A stretch of 64,000 nucleotides of DNA, from the NCBI GenBank assembly GCA_035624215.1, contig DASPRY010000076.1:1-64000 (forward strand), given 5' to 3'. A program made the translations under genes and the position numbers. Positions 51,118 through 59,365 of the stretch are shown piece by piece. The notes under the pieces were generated by a model. It was given only the letters and a program-made list of their open reading frames with translations. It did no database searches and was not told the origin of the DNA. The stretch comes from JAFAGX01 sp035624215. GTDB lineage: Bacteria > Acidobacteriota > Terriglobia > Terriglobales > Acidobacteriaceae. How positions within the stretch are numbered: position 1 is the first letter of the stretch; every line of letters starts with the position of its first letter.

Positions 51118-51146
51118 CCCACGTTTCGCGGTTCTCGAAACGTGGG
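51118..51146 (+). promoter_or_regulatory. Perfect 11-bp stem-loop in the pnp leader
   Basis: CCCACGTTTCG and CGAAACGTGGG form a perfect 11-base stem with a 7-base loop, 32 bases before the pnp ATG. In enterics an RNase III-cut leader stem underlies PNPase autoregulation; the placement here suggests a similar role, by inference. Confidence 0.6.
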
Positions 51147-51178
51147 GTCAAAATCAACTCCTGTAGAAGGAAACAAAC

Positions 51179-53515
51179 ATGAAACAAGAAGTATCTGTTG
51201 ACCTTGCCGGCGGCAAACGCCTCAACTTTGAAACCGGACATTTAGCCAAGCAAGCCCACGGTTCAGTCGTGGTCCGCATAGGCGATAACGTGATTCTCGC
51301 CACTGCGGTCGCTAATCCCGAGCCGCGCGAAGGCGTTGATTTTTTCCCGCTCACCGTCGACTACCGTGAATACACTTACGCTGGCGGCCGCATTCCCGGC
51401 GGCTTCATCAAGCGTGAAGGCCGGCCCAGCGAACGCGAGATTCTCACCAGCCGCCAGATTGATCGCCCCATTCGTCCGCTTTTCCCTGAGGGATTCCGCA
51501 ATGAAACTCAGGTAATCGCGTTTGTGCTTTCCGCCGACACGGAAAATGATCCCGATGTCGCTGCCATCAACGGCGCCTCCGCTGCGCTTACCATCTCCGA
51601 TATTCCGTTTCTCGGCCCAGTCGGAGCCGTGCGCGTGGGTCTCGTTAATGGGCAGTTCATCGTCAATCCCACCTACAGCGAGATGCGCGACAGCCTGCTG
51701 AACATCATGGTGGTCGGCACTTTGGATGGCATCGTGATGATCGAGTCCAGCGCCCGCGAAGTCAAAGAAGAAACCGTCGTCGACGCAATCGAATTCGCCC
51801 ACACCGAGATCAAGAAGATTTGCGCCACCATCAACGACCTCAAACAGAAGGCCGGCAAGCCCAAGCGGGAAGTCAAGCCGCCGGAGTTTGATCAGGCTTA
51901 CTACGATGATCTGAAATCGAGAATCGGCGCGGATTTAGCCGAACGCCTCGACACCGAGAAGCACCCGAAGTCGGAAAGCTATACCCTGGTAAAAGAGCTT
52001 CAGAAGGATCTGCTCGCCGCTCTTCCGGCGGAAGACGAAGCCGCGCAAACCAAATTAAAGAGCTACTACGAGATTCTGCGTGAACGGATTTTCCGCGACC
52101 AGGTGATCAAGCAGCATCGCCGTCCCGATGGCCGCGCCTTCGACCAGATTCGCCCCATCTCGATCGAAGTCGGCGCCCTCCCTCGTACTCACGGCTCCGC
52201 GATTTTCACTCGCGGCGAAACTCAGGCTCTCGTTACCACCACCCTCGGCACCAGCGACGATATGCAGCGCCTCGAGGTCTTCGAAGGCGAAGCCAAAAAA
52301 CGCTTCATGCTCCATTACAATTTTCCGCCGTTCAGCGTTGGGGAAGTGGCGTTTCTACGCGGAGCGGGGCGCCGAGAGATTGGACACGGGGCGCTGGCAG
52401 AGCGCGCCGTGTCAGCGGTGTTGCCGCAGGAAGAAAATTGGCCATACGCGATGCGCGTGGTGTCGGACATTTTGGAATCGAATGGCTCGTCGTCAATGGC
52501 GACGGTCTGTGGAGCGTCGCTGTCGCTGATGGATGCAGGCGTGCCGCTGAAGTCGCCTGTCGCGGGAGTGGCGATGGGGCTTGTAAAGGAAGGTGACAGC
52601 TACGCGATCCTAACCGACATCGCGGGCGCTGAGGACCACTACGGCGACATGGACTTCAAAGTCGCCGGCACCAGAGACGGAATTACCGCTCTGCAGATGG
52701 ACATCAAAGTGGCCGGCATCACGGCGCAGATCATGCGCGAGGCCCTGGCCCAGGCACAGCGCGGGCGTCTGTTCATTTTGGAGAAGATGACCGAGGCCCT
52801 TTCCGCGCCGCGGGAGAAAGTATCCGCCTATGCGCCGCGGATCTACACGCTGCAGATTCCGGTGGACAAGATTCGCGACGTGATTGGCCCCGGCGGCAAG
52901 ATGATTCGCAGCATCATCGAGCAAACCGGAGTCAAAATCGATGTGGAAGACACCGGCAAAGTGAATGTGGCGTCGAATGACGAAGTATCCGCCAACAAGG
53001 CATTGCAGATCATTCGCGATTTGACTGCGACTGCGGAGGTGGGGAAGACGTACCTGGGGAAAGTCACGCGGCTGGCGGATTTCGGGGCATTCGTCGAAAT
53101 TCTCCCTGGTACCGATGGCTTGCTGCACATCAGCGAGGTCGCCGAACATCGCATACGTGATGTGCGCGATGAACTGAAGGAAGGCGACCAGGTGCTGGTG
53201 AAAGTGCTGGCGGTTGAGGGCAACCGGATTCGTCTTTCGCGGAAGGCAATTCTGAAAGAACAGCGCGCCAAAATGGGCGGAGGTGGGGCGGTCGCGGAGG
53301 ACCACGGAACCGCGCCTGCGCCCGTAACCATCGAGGGCGGAGGAGATTTCGGAGACGAACCCGAACCTAACTTCAACCGCGATGAGGTGCAACACGTGGG
53401 CGGAGACCGAGGGGACCGAGGCGACCGGGGCGACCGCGGTGGACGTCCGGGCGGAGGTGGGCGCCGACGGCATCGCGGAGGTCGCGGCGGTGGAGGCCAC
53501 GGAGGCAGGCACTAA
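51179..53515 (+). CDS. pnp: Polyribonucleotide nucleotidyltransferase (PNPase)
   Basis: The product has 778 residues, longer than the usual 700-720. Two RNase PH domains carry GRIPGGFIKREGRPSEREIL, HGSAIFTRGETQAL and the catalytic-site Asp block DIAGAEDHYGDMDFKVAGT. KH (about 560-620; IPVDKIRDVIGPGGKMIRSI) and S1 (about 625-700; TYLGKVTRLADFGAFVEI) follow. The extra tail (about 735-778) is Gly/Arg-rich: GDRGDRGDRGDRGGRPGGGG and then RRRHRGGRGGGG. Third codon positions switch from C-rich to G-rich near 52340. AGAAGGAAA precedes the ATG. Confidence 0.98.
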   Translation: MKQEVSVDLAGGKRLNFETGHLAKQAHGSVVVRIGDNVILATAVANPEPREGVDFFPLTVDYREYTYAGGRIPGGFIKREGRPSEREILTSRQIDRPIRPLFPEGFRNETQVIAFVLSADTENDPDVAAINGASAALTISDIPFLGPVGAVRVGLVNGQFIVNPTYSEMRDSLLNIMVVGTLDGIVMIESSAREVKEETVVDAIEFAHTEIKKICATINDLKQKAGKPKREVKPPEFDQAYYDDLKSRIGADLAERLDTEKHPKSESYTLVKELQKDLLAALPAEDEAAQTKLKSYYEILRERIFRDQVIKQHRRPDGRAFDQIRPISIEVGALPRTHGSAIFTRGETQALVTTTLGTSDDMQRLEVFEGEAKKRFMLHYNFPPFSVGEVAFLRGAGRREIGHGALAERAVSAVLPQEENWPYAMRVVSDILESNGSSSMATVCGASLSLMDAGVPLKSPVAGVAMGLVKEGDSYAILTDIAGAEDHYGDMDFKVAGTRDGITALQMDIKVAGITAQIMREALAQAQRGRLFILEKMTEALSAPREKVSAYAPRIYTLQIPVDKIRDVIGPGGKMIRSIIEQTGVKIDVEDTGKVNVASNDEVSANKALQIIRDLTATAEVGKTYLGKVTRLADFGAFVEILPGTDGLLHISEVAEHRIRDVRDELKEGDQVLVKVLAVEGNRIRLSRKAILKEQRAKMGGGGAVAEDHGTAPAPVTIEGGGDFGDEPEPNFNRDEVQHVGGDRGDRGDRGDRGGRPGGGGRRRHRGGRGGGGHGGRH

Positions 53516-53594
53516 CCCCGTCTGCACTCATCTCAGCTTTGCGTCAAACGATGCGTGGCCTGGATTCTTTTCCTGAAGGGTGAGAATCTGACAA

Positions 53595-56180
53595 TTACTG
53601 TTTGCGCAGTTCTTCCAGCAGAGCAGCTTTTAGCGTTTTCTGACGCTCGCGAGTAAGCTTGGCCCGCGCGGAAGTGAGATAAAAAACGTCGATTGCCATC
53701 TGTCCTTCGGTGTCAATCAGGGCAATTTCGATGTTGCATTTCTGATTGGCAAGCTGCGAGCTGATTCGGTGCAAAAGCCCCGGACGATCCTGCGCGATCA
53801 CCTGCAGCAGGGTGCTGTGGGACGAACACTCATCGTCGAAATCGATGCGGGTTTCTACTTTCACCTTCGGGACTCCATTTTTCTCAGCGCGAACGCGGTC
53901 ATGCAGCATGCGATCGAGATCCGCTCTCCCCAAAAGCACATCAGCAACGCTGCGCTGGAAGCGCTCCCACTCGGGTAGATTTAACTCGAGCGTGCGGAAG
54001 CGGTCGGTGAAATAGAACGTATCAACTACCACTCCAGCTTGGTCGGAGAAAGCATTGGCTTTCACGATGTTCATGCCCCACGCAGCCAGTACGCCGGCGA
54101 TCGTGGCGAAGAGAAAAGGACGGTCGGCGGTGACAATCGTGACCTCATACCAGTGACGCCCGCGTTTCAAGGTGGATTGCACCGGATCGTTTTCCAGACG
54201 CTGCGCCATATCGAAGTGACGCAGGATCTCCTCCGCCGGATAGCTGCGGACGTAACGTAGCGGGAAACCTTCAAGAAAAGCTTTAACTTTCTTGCCGGCC
54301 ACCGGGGCCAGGGTGTGCAGGCGATCAAGATTTTCCTCATCGGCATCCGCGCGCAAGGGCTGATCGGCGCTGCGATTCAGATAGTTGGCCGCCGCGATAT
54401 AGACCTGCCAAATACTCTCTGCCTTCCACGGAGTTAAAGCTTCAGGATTCACCGATTTGATGTCGGCGTAGGTCATCAGGCAAAGCATCTTTAGCAATTC
54501 CGGCGTGCCCACTTTCTCAGCGAAGCCATGAATAGTGACGGGGTCGAAGATGTCCCGGCGCAAAACTGCAGAGAGATCGAGGTGGCTGGCGATGAGGAAC
54601 AGAACGGTGTCACGATCGGGAGGATCGAGGTCGAGACGCTCCAACGCCTGGGAAGCAATCTGCAAACTGTTTTGCACATGATCTTCCCCGGCAACGCTCT
54701 TGCCCGTGTCGTGCAGCAACAGCGAGAGAAAAAGCAGTTCCGGCCGCTCCAACTCGTTGAAAAGCTCGCCGTAGCGCTGGTCCCATTCCGACTGCGATTG
54801 GCTCAGGTGGTGCAAGGATTCAATCGCCCGGAATGAATGCTCGTCAACCGTATAACGGTGGTAGAAATCCCGAACCACCAGAGCATCAATCGACCGCAAC
54901 TCGGGCAACAGCAGGTTCAGAAGACGAAGGGAGTGCATGGCGCGCAGGGCTTCGGCTGCGTGCGGTTCGAGCAGGATCACTTGCAGATGTTGCCAAAGCT
55001 CCGCTCCTCGCGGAGGCATCGCCGCCAGCGACGGTAGCACCTGTTCCACGCGATACTCAGTCGTCGTGCTCAGCTTGAGGCCATGGTGAGCCATGAAGTC
55101 GAACATTTGCAGCAGGAGCTGCGGATCCTCGATTGAGGTCGGCTGTTGCAGAAACACCAGGCCATCAACCACAGAGAACTCGGAATTAGAAATGCGCGAT
55201 CGCCAATTCTGAAATTGACGATACAAGGAAGACCACGCGGCGGGAATCTCTTCCAGCAGGCGAGTGGACACGCGGTGCACAGAACGGGCGTGGGCAAAGT
55301 AGATTCGCATCCAATCGGCGGCGCTCATTACCTCCGAAGCGCCGATCTTGCGCGCAGCGGCTTCGTCCTGATCGGCCCAGGCAAGCGAGTTGTCGTCGCG
55401 CCCGTGGCGAAAATGCAGAAAGCATCTCACTGACATGAGGAACTCGAGTGCGGGTTCGAGCTGGCGGCGGGCTGAAGCGGGCAGCAGGGTCTTTGCGTCC
55501 GGCCAGTCGTGCAACTTGTCGATGGCGGAGATTAGCGAGAGCCAGCAGGCGACGTTGTAATCGCGCAGGCCGCCCGGGGCGTCTTTAATATTCGGCTCAA
55601 GATGAAAGACTGTGTCGCCGTACTTGGCATGCCGCTCCCGCGTAATCTCCGCCAGACGCTGCACCAGCGATTGCGATTCCCGCATGATCAGGCCAGGAAG
55701 CAGTTTGTCATGCAGGCGAGAAAATACCTCTTTGTTCCCTGCGAGAAAACGGCAATCCAGAAGTGCCAGCGTGAATTCAACATTGTTGGGATCGAGCCGG
55801 TCGCATTCCGCCAACGTGCGCGTGGCAGGACTCAACTTCAGGCGCAGGTCCCAGAGCTCCTGCGAGAAGCGCCGCACCGCATCCTTGAAGGCGGCCTCGC
55901 TTTCGCGATTTTCGTGGAGGAAAAGCAGGTCAATGTCGGAGTACGGAAACAGCCAACCGCGGCCAAAACCGCCTAAGGCAACCAGCGCGAATTCCGGTGC
56001 AGCAGTTCCCTGCCCTTCAATGTGCTCCTGCCACAATGAGCGGACGAGGTTCTCGATGAGCACCGTGCGTTTGGCCAGCACGGCGCGGCCATCGCCATCT
56101 TTCTCGAATTCCTGTTGGATGCGTCCGGACTCGTCGGCATAAAGGCTCCGTAGCTCGCTGCTCAAGGAAGACGCGCTCAT
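53595..56180 (-). CDS. glnD: [Protein-PII] uridylyltransferase / uridylyl-removing enzyme
   Basis: The product has 861 residues. The nucleotidyltransferase domain has LGGFGRGWLFPYSDIDLLFL (about 69-88). The HD domain shows LSLLLHDTGKSVAGEDH (about 490-506). Two C-terminal ACT domains are seen (TADRPFLFATIAGVLAAWGM; AQDRPGLLHRISSQLANQKC), which sense glutamine. It uridylylates PII when nitrogen is scarce and removes UMP when glutamine is high. It starts 17 bases after glnB and is the last gene of amt-glnB-glnD. Confidence 0.96.
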   Translation of the reverse strand: MSASSLSSELRSLYADESGRIQQEFEKDGDGRAVLAKRTVLIENLVRSLWQEHIEGQGTAAPEFALVALGGFGRGWLFPYSDIDLLFLHENRESEAAFKDAVRRFSQELWDLRLKLSPATRTLAECDRLDPNNVEFTLALLDCRFLAGNKEVFSRLHDKLLPGLIMRESQSLVQRLAEITRERHAKYGDTVFHLEPNIKDAPGGLRDYNVACWLSLISAIDKLHDWPDAKTLLPASARRQLEPALEFLMSVRCFLHFRHGRDDNSLAWADQDEAAARKIGASEVMSAADWMRIYFAHARSVHRVSTRLLEEIPAAWSSLYRQFQNWRSRISNSEFSVVDGLVFLQQPTSIEDPQLLLQMFDFMAHHGLKLSTTTEYRVEQVLPSLAAMPPRGAELWQHLQVILLEPHAAEALRAMHSLRLLNLLLPELRSIDALVVRDFYHRYTVDEHSFRAIESLHHLSQSQSEWDQRYGELFNELERPELLFLSLLLHDTGKSVAGEDHVQNSLQIASQALERLDLDPPDRDTVLFLIASHLDLSAVLRRDIFDPVTIHGFAEKVGTPELLKMLCLMTYADIKSVNPEALTPWKAESIWQVYIAAANYLNRSADQPLRADADEENLDRLHTLAPVAGKKVKAFLEGFPLRYVRSYPAEEILRHFDMAQRLENDPVQSTLKRGRHWYEVTIVTADRPFLFATIAGVLAAWGMNIVKANAFSDQAGVVVDTFYFTDRFRTLELNLPEWERFQRSVADVLLGRADLDRMLHDRVRAEKNGVPKVKVETRIDFDDECSSHSTLLQVIAQDRPGLLHRISSQLANQKCNIEIALIDTEGQMAIDVFYLTSARAKLTRERQKTLKAALLEELRKQ

Positions 56181-56197
56181 AAATCATCGCTCGGCCC

Positions 56198-56536
56198 TTA
56201 TAACGCTCCCTCGCCGCGTTCATCATTACGGATGCGAATGGCCTCATCGACTCGTGAGAGGAAAATTTTGCCGTCGCCAATCTTGCCGGTTCGCGCAGCG
56301 CTGGTGATCGCCTCAACTACTTTTTCCACCATTTTGTCGGGCAGCACGAGCTCCAGCTTAATCTTGGGTATCAAATCTACGGTGTACTCTCGCCCGCGAT
56401 AGAACTCGGTGTGACCCTTTTGCCGCCCGTGACCACGGACTTCCAGTACGGTCATGCCTTCGACGCCGATTTCGTGCAGCGCGTCTTTGACCGCATCCAA
56501 CTTGGAATTTTGAATAATCGCCTCGATCTTAGTCAT
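56198..56536 (-). CDS. glnB: Nitrogen regulatory protein PII
   Basis: The product has 112 residues. The T-loop holds the uridylylation Tyr51 in FYRGREYTVDLIPK. KLELVLPD, EAITSAARTGKIGDGKIFLS (nucleotide-binding) and RIRNDERGEGAL at the end are the family's conserved blocks. As the amt partner it could also be called GlnK. It sits between amt and glnD, so sensor, target and transporter share one transcript. Confidence 0.97.
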   Translation of the reverse strand: MTKIEAIIQNSKLDAVKDALHEIGVEGMTVLEVRGHGRQKGHTEFYRGREYTVDLIPKIKLELVLPDKMVEKVVEAITSAARTGKIGDGKIFLSRVDEAIRIRNDERGEGAL

Positions 56537-56584
56537 GTTGTGATTCGCGTAGCGATCGCTCGGCTGATATAGCGCATGCAGGCG

Positions 56585-58006
56585 TTACGCCGGAACCTCC
56601 CAGTAATAGCCTTCTTCGCCGTGCTGTGACAGGTCGAGTCCCTGGATCTCCTGCTCCTCGCTCACGCGCAGCCCGACGGTCGCATCCACGATCTTGAGGA
56701 TGATGAGAGTGCCCACGATCGCGAGACCCCAAGCGATCAGCACGCCTACTAACTGATTCAGAAGTTGGTGCGCGTTGCCTTCGATCACACCCGAAGGCAA
56801 TGGGTTGCCTTGCGCGTCTTTGAAGATCGGATTGACCGTGCTGGCCGCGAAAATACCGGTAAGCAGAGCCCCGAGTGTTCCACCGGCGCCGTGCACACCG
56901 AAGGCGTCAAGAGAATCGTCATAGCCGAACAGCGCCTTCACTTTCACCACCATGAGGTAGCAGACAATCCCGGCGACCAAGCCGATCGCCAGCGCGGACA
57001 TCGGACTCACGAAACCGGCGGCGGGAGTGATCGCCACCAGGCCTGCGACCGATCCCGAAATTGCACCTAAGGCACTCGGTTTACCGTTACGCAGCCATTC
57101 GGCGCCGCTCCATCCGACCACGGCCGCCGCCGCCCCGAAATGGGTGGCGACAAAAGCGCTGGTCGCGAGACCTCCCGCGGCCAGCGCGCTGCCGGCATTG
57201 AAGCCGAACCAACCTACCCACAAAAGACAGGCTCCGATGAAACTCAGGACCACGCTGTGCGGCGGCATGGGCTGCCTCGGATAGCCGATGCGGTGTCCAA
57301 GATACAAAGCGCAGACCAGCGCCGACACACCTGAGGTGATGTGCACAACCGTTCCGCCGGCGAAATCCAATGTCGGGAAACGACCGCCCAGAGCCGCATT
57401 CAGGAATCCGCCCTTCCCCCACACCATGTGGGCCATCGGGTCATATACCAGCACCGACCACAGAATCATAAACAGAACCATGGCGCTGAACTTCATGCGC
57501 TCCGCGAAGGCACCGGTAATCAAAGCCGGTGTGATTATGGCAAACATGAGCTGGTAAATCATGAAAGTCTGTTGCGGTATGGTCGCGGCATAATCTGCAT
57601 CAGGCTGCGCACCGACGCCGTGCAGAAAAAGATGATGAAACCCGCCGATGAAGCTGTTTCCCGAGCCAAAACACAGGCTGTAACCAAATAACGCCCAAAG
57701 CACGGTGATAATGGTCATCAAGGCAAAGCTTTGCATCATGGTGGCCAGCACATTCTTCTTGCGAACCAGGCCGCCATAAAACAAGGCAAGCCCGGGACCG
57801 GTCATCATCAGAACCAGCGCCGCGCTGGTCAGCATCCACGCGTTATCGCCCGAACTTTTGGCTTCTGCGATCTGCTGTTGAAGTTGCGCGACCTGGGCTG
57901 ACTGGCCAGTGGCATCGCTTGGCGTGTTTTGCCCTGCCAGGGGAGGTATGAAAGCAAGAAATAAGAGAAGGAGGAAAACGAATCTGGCGACGCAAGCCTT
58001 TCCCAT
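56585..58006 (-). CDS. amt: Ammonium transporter (Amt/MEP family)
   Basis: The product has 473 residues from ATG 58006. A signal-like N-terminus (1-27, LAFIPPLAGQ) precedes a Gln-rich linker and eleven membrane helices. Conserved segments are WMLTSAALVLMMTGPGLALF, GAFAERMKFSAMVLF, and VHITSGVSALVCALYL; the His of the twin-His pore is in HGAGGTLGALLTGIF. The C-terminal GLDLSQHGEEGY is the PII-binding tail. It is first in the amt-glnB-glnD unit. An upstream start at 58051 is less likely. Confidence 0.96.
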   Translation of the reverse strand: MGKACVARFVFLLLLFLAFIPPLAGQNTPSDATGQSAQVAQLQQQIAEAKSSGDNAWMLTSAALVLMMTGPGLALFYGGLVRKKNVLATMMQSFALMTIITVLWALFGYSLCFGSGNSFIGGFHHLFLHGVGAQPDADYAATIPQQTFMIYQLMFAIITPALITGAFAERMKFSAMVLFMILWSVLVYDPMAHMVWGKGGFLNAALGGRFPTLDFAGGTVVHITSGVSALVCALYLGHRIGYPRQPMPPHSVVLSFIGACLLWVGWFGFNAGSALAAGGLATSAFVATHFGAAAAVVGWSGAEWLRNGKPSALGAISGSVAGLVAITPAAGFVSPMSALAIGLVAGIVCYLMVVKVKALFGYDDSLDAFGVHGAGGTLGALLTGIFAASTVNPIFKDAQGNPLPSGVIEGNAHQLLNQLVGVLIAWGLAIVGTLIILKIVDATVGLRVSEEQEIQGLDLSQHGEEGYYWEVPA

Positions 58007-58231
58007 GAACTTCTGTCCGCTCCCTAAGCAAGATCCAACCAAGTCAATCACTTTACCTGCGGGACCGGAGTCACGGAAATCGAAAGTATTTATGGGAGGT
58101 ATTGGGATTGGTTATGGCCAAGAATGGCCGTGGATGCCAAAAGCTTACCGTCAATCGCCAGTTATGCGTGAATGTTCTGACCCGCAAGGAACAAGTGGTC
58201 AACTTGAAGAAATGCACCTGAAATTTGCCAA

Positions 58232-58260
58232 CTGACAAAATGGACCGGTGCCCCTACAAT
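58232..58260 (+). promoter_or_regulatory. Sigma-70 promoter for psiE
   Basis: CTGACA (58232-58237) and TACAAT (58255-58260) are 17 bases apart. The psiE leader would be about 115 bases. The rest of the 376-base divergent gap 58007-58382 contains a small inverted repeat (TGGCCA/TGGCC near 58110) and nothing else recognised. No clear promoter for amt was found on the other strand. Confidence 0.6.
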
Positions 58261-58382
58261 GAGGGCTTTATCGCCCGAATTGTGGGGAAAAAATCCTTTT
58301 GCAGCGGAGCTTGTGAGACTGCCGAACGGTCGAACGTAGTATGTTGCGAGGTTTTAGGAACCCGGCAAGAAAGGAGTTGAAT

Positions 58383-58799
58383 TTGAACACTCTAATCACA
58401 AAGGTGCAAGGCATCACGGTCAGCGCAATGATGGTGTTACTGGTCATCGTTGTTGTACTTTCCACCGTGCATCTGGGAGTGCTCGTTTTCGAGGTGATAT
58501 GGAAGACGCCAAAATTTCTTATTCCGGTGGAGGGCTTGTTAGACATTTTTGGGTATTTTCTGTTGGTCTTAATTGGAGTGGAGCTTTTGGAAACTCTGAA
58601 AGGGTATGTCAAGCGAGAAGCCGGCCACGTGCGTGTGGTCCTCGAAGCCGCACTGATCGCATTGGCCCGCAAGGTCATCACCACGGAGCTTAACACCGTC
58701 TCCGCCCTGACCATGTTTGGAGTAGCGGCTTTGATTCTGGCACTGGGGGTTAGCTTCTACTTCGAGCGCGCATCACGCACCAACGCCGCTGAGTCGTGA
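58383..58799 (+). CDS. psiE: PsiE family membrane protein
   Basis: The product has 138 residues from TTG 58383 with AAAGGAG 6 bases upstream. The ATG at 58341 has no binding site. Four hydrophobic segments are seen (ITVSAMMVLLVIVVVLSTV; LLDIFGYFLLVLIGVELLET; a shorter one near 100; TMFGVAALILALGVSFYF). The motif ELLETLKGYVKREAGHVRVV is the family core. Named for phosphate-starvation induction in E. coli; role unknown. No Pho box was seen. Its 3' end lies 15 bases from atpC on the opposite strand. Confidence 0.85.
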   Translation: MNTLITKVQGITVSAMMVLLVIVVVLSTVHLGVLVFEVIWKTPKFLIPVEGLLDIFGYFLLVLIGVELLETLKGYVKREAGHVRVVLEAALIALARKVITTELNTVSALTMFGVAALILALGVSFYFERASRTNAAES

Positions 58800-58814
58800 G
58801 TGGCAAACCTCCTC

Positions 58815-59222
58815 CTAAGTTTTCTTCTCGGCTACTTCCAGGCGAGTCTCGGCGCGCTGCAGATCACCGGAAACCTTCTTAAACTCCTCTTCGGTGGCGC
58901 ATTTGCCAAGGTTGGTTTCGGCGCGCTGTTTGGCGGCCTGCGCCCGCTTCACATCGACTTCGTCGGCCCGTTCGGCAGTCTCGGCCAGGATGGTTACTTT
59001 GTCGGGAAGTACTTCGGCAAATCCCCAGGCAACAGAGAGATGATGGGTGATGTTTGCGTTGCGGTAGGTGATCTCACCCACTGAAAGTTCCGTGATCAGC
59101 GGCGCGTGACCGGGCAAAACGCCGAGATATCCGTTTTTTCCGGGGATTTGCATCTCCTCGGCCACATCGCGCACCACCATCTTCTCCGGGGTGACGATTT
59201 CGAGTTTGAAGGTTTCGGGCAT
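58815..59222 (-). CDS. atpC: ATP synthase F1 epsilon subunit
   Basis: The product has 135 residues. The N-terminal beta-sandwich has LEIVTPEKMVVRDVAEEMQI, GKNGYLGVLPGHAPLITELS and a C-terminal helical hairpin (RAETNLGKCATEEEFKKVSG). Epsilon couples rotation and can inhibit ATP hydrolysis. It is last in the atp cluster. A 136-base gap with heptad repeats separates it from atpD. Confidence 0.96.
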   Translation of the reverse strand: MPETFKLEIVTPEKMVVRDVAEEMQIPGKNGYLGVLPGHAPLITELSVGEITYRNANITHHLSVAWGFAEVLPDKVTILAETAERADEVDVKRAQAAKQRAETNLGKCATEEEFKKVSGDLQRAETRLEVAEKKT

Positions 59223-59270
59223 GTTGATCAGATTGACGTGGACGCGCTGCTACCTGGAACTCAGAATTTT

Positions 59271-59365
59271 AGCAGTCAGCACTTGGCCGGGAAAGGCGGT
59301 GCTGGTACCGGGCAAGACACCATCATGCTAAATGCCATGTCCTAAGCGCTGAGTGCCACTATGCC
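59271..59365. repeat. Degenerate 7-bp arrays between atpC and atpD
   Basis: AGCAGTC-AGCACTT at 59271-59284 starts one short array. From 59324 the opposite-strand form runs as CATGCTA, AATGCCA, TGTCCTA, AGCGCTG and AGTGCCA, reaching into the last codons of atpD (stop at 59359-59361). Confidence 0.6.

Noticed and set aside
52330..52360. Frameshift or assembly join inside pnp at the composition change
   Set aside because: The PNPase reading frame and conserved motifs continue without interruption on both sides.
58020..58230. Possible sigma-54 promoter for amt (TGGCA followed by TGCA on the minus strand)
   Set aside because: The GG to GC distance is two bases too long, and the second candidate (TGGCAT near 58130) is two bases too short. 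Sigma-54 requires strict spacing.
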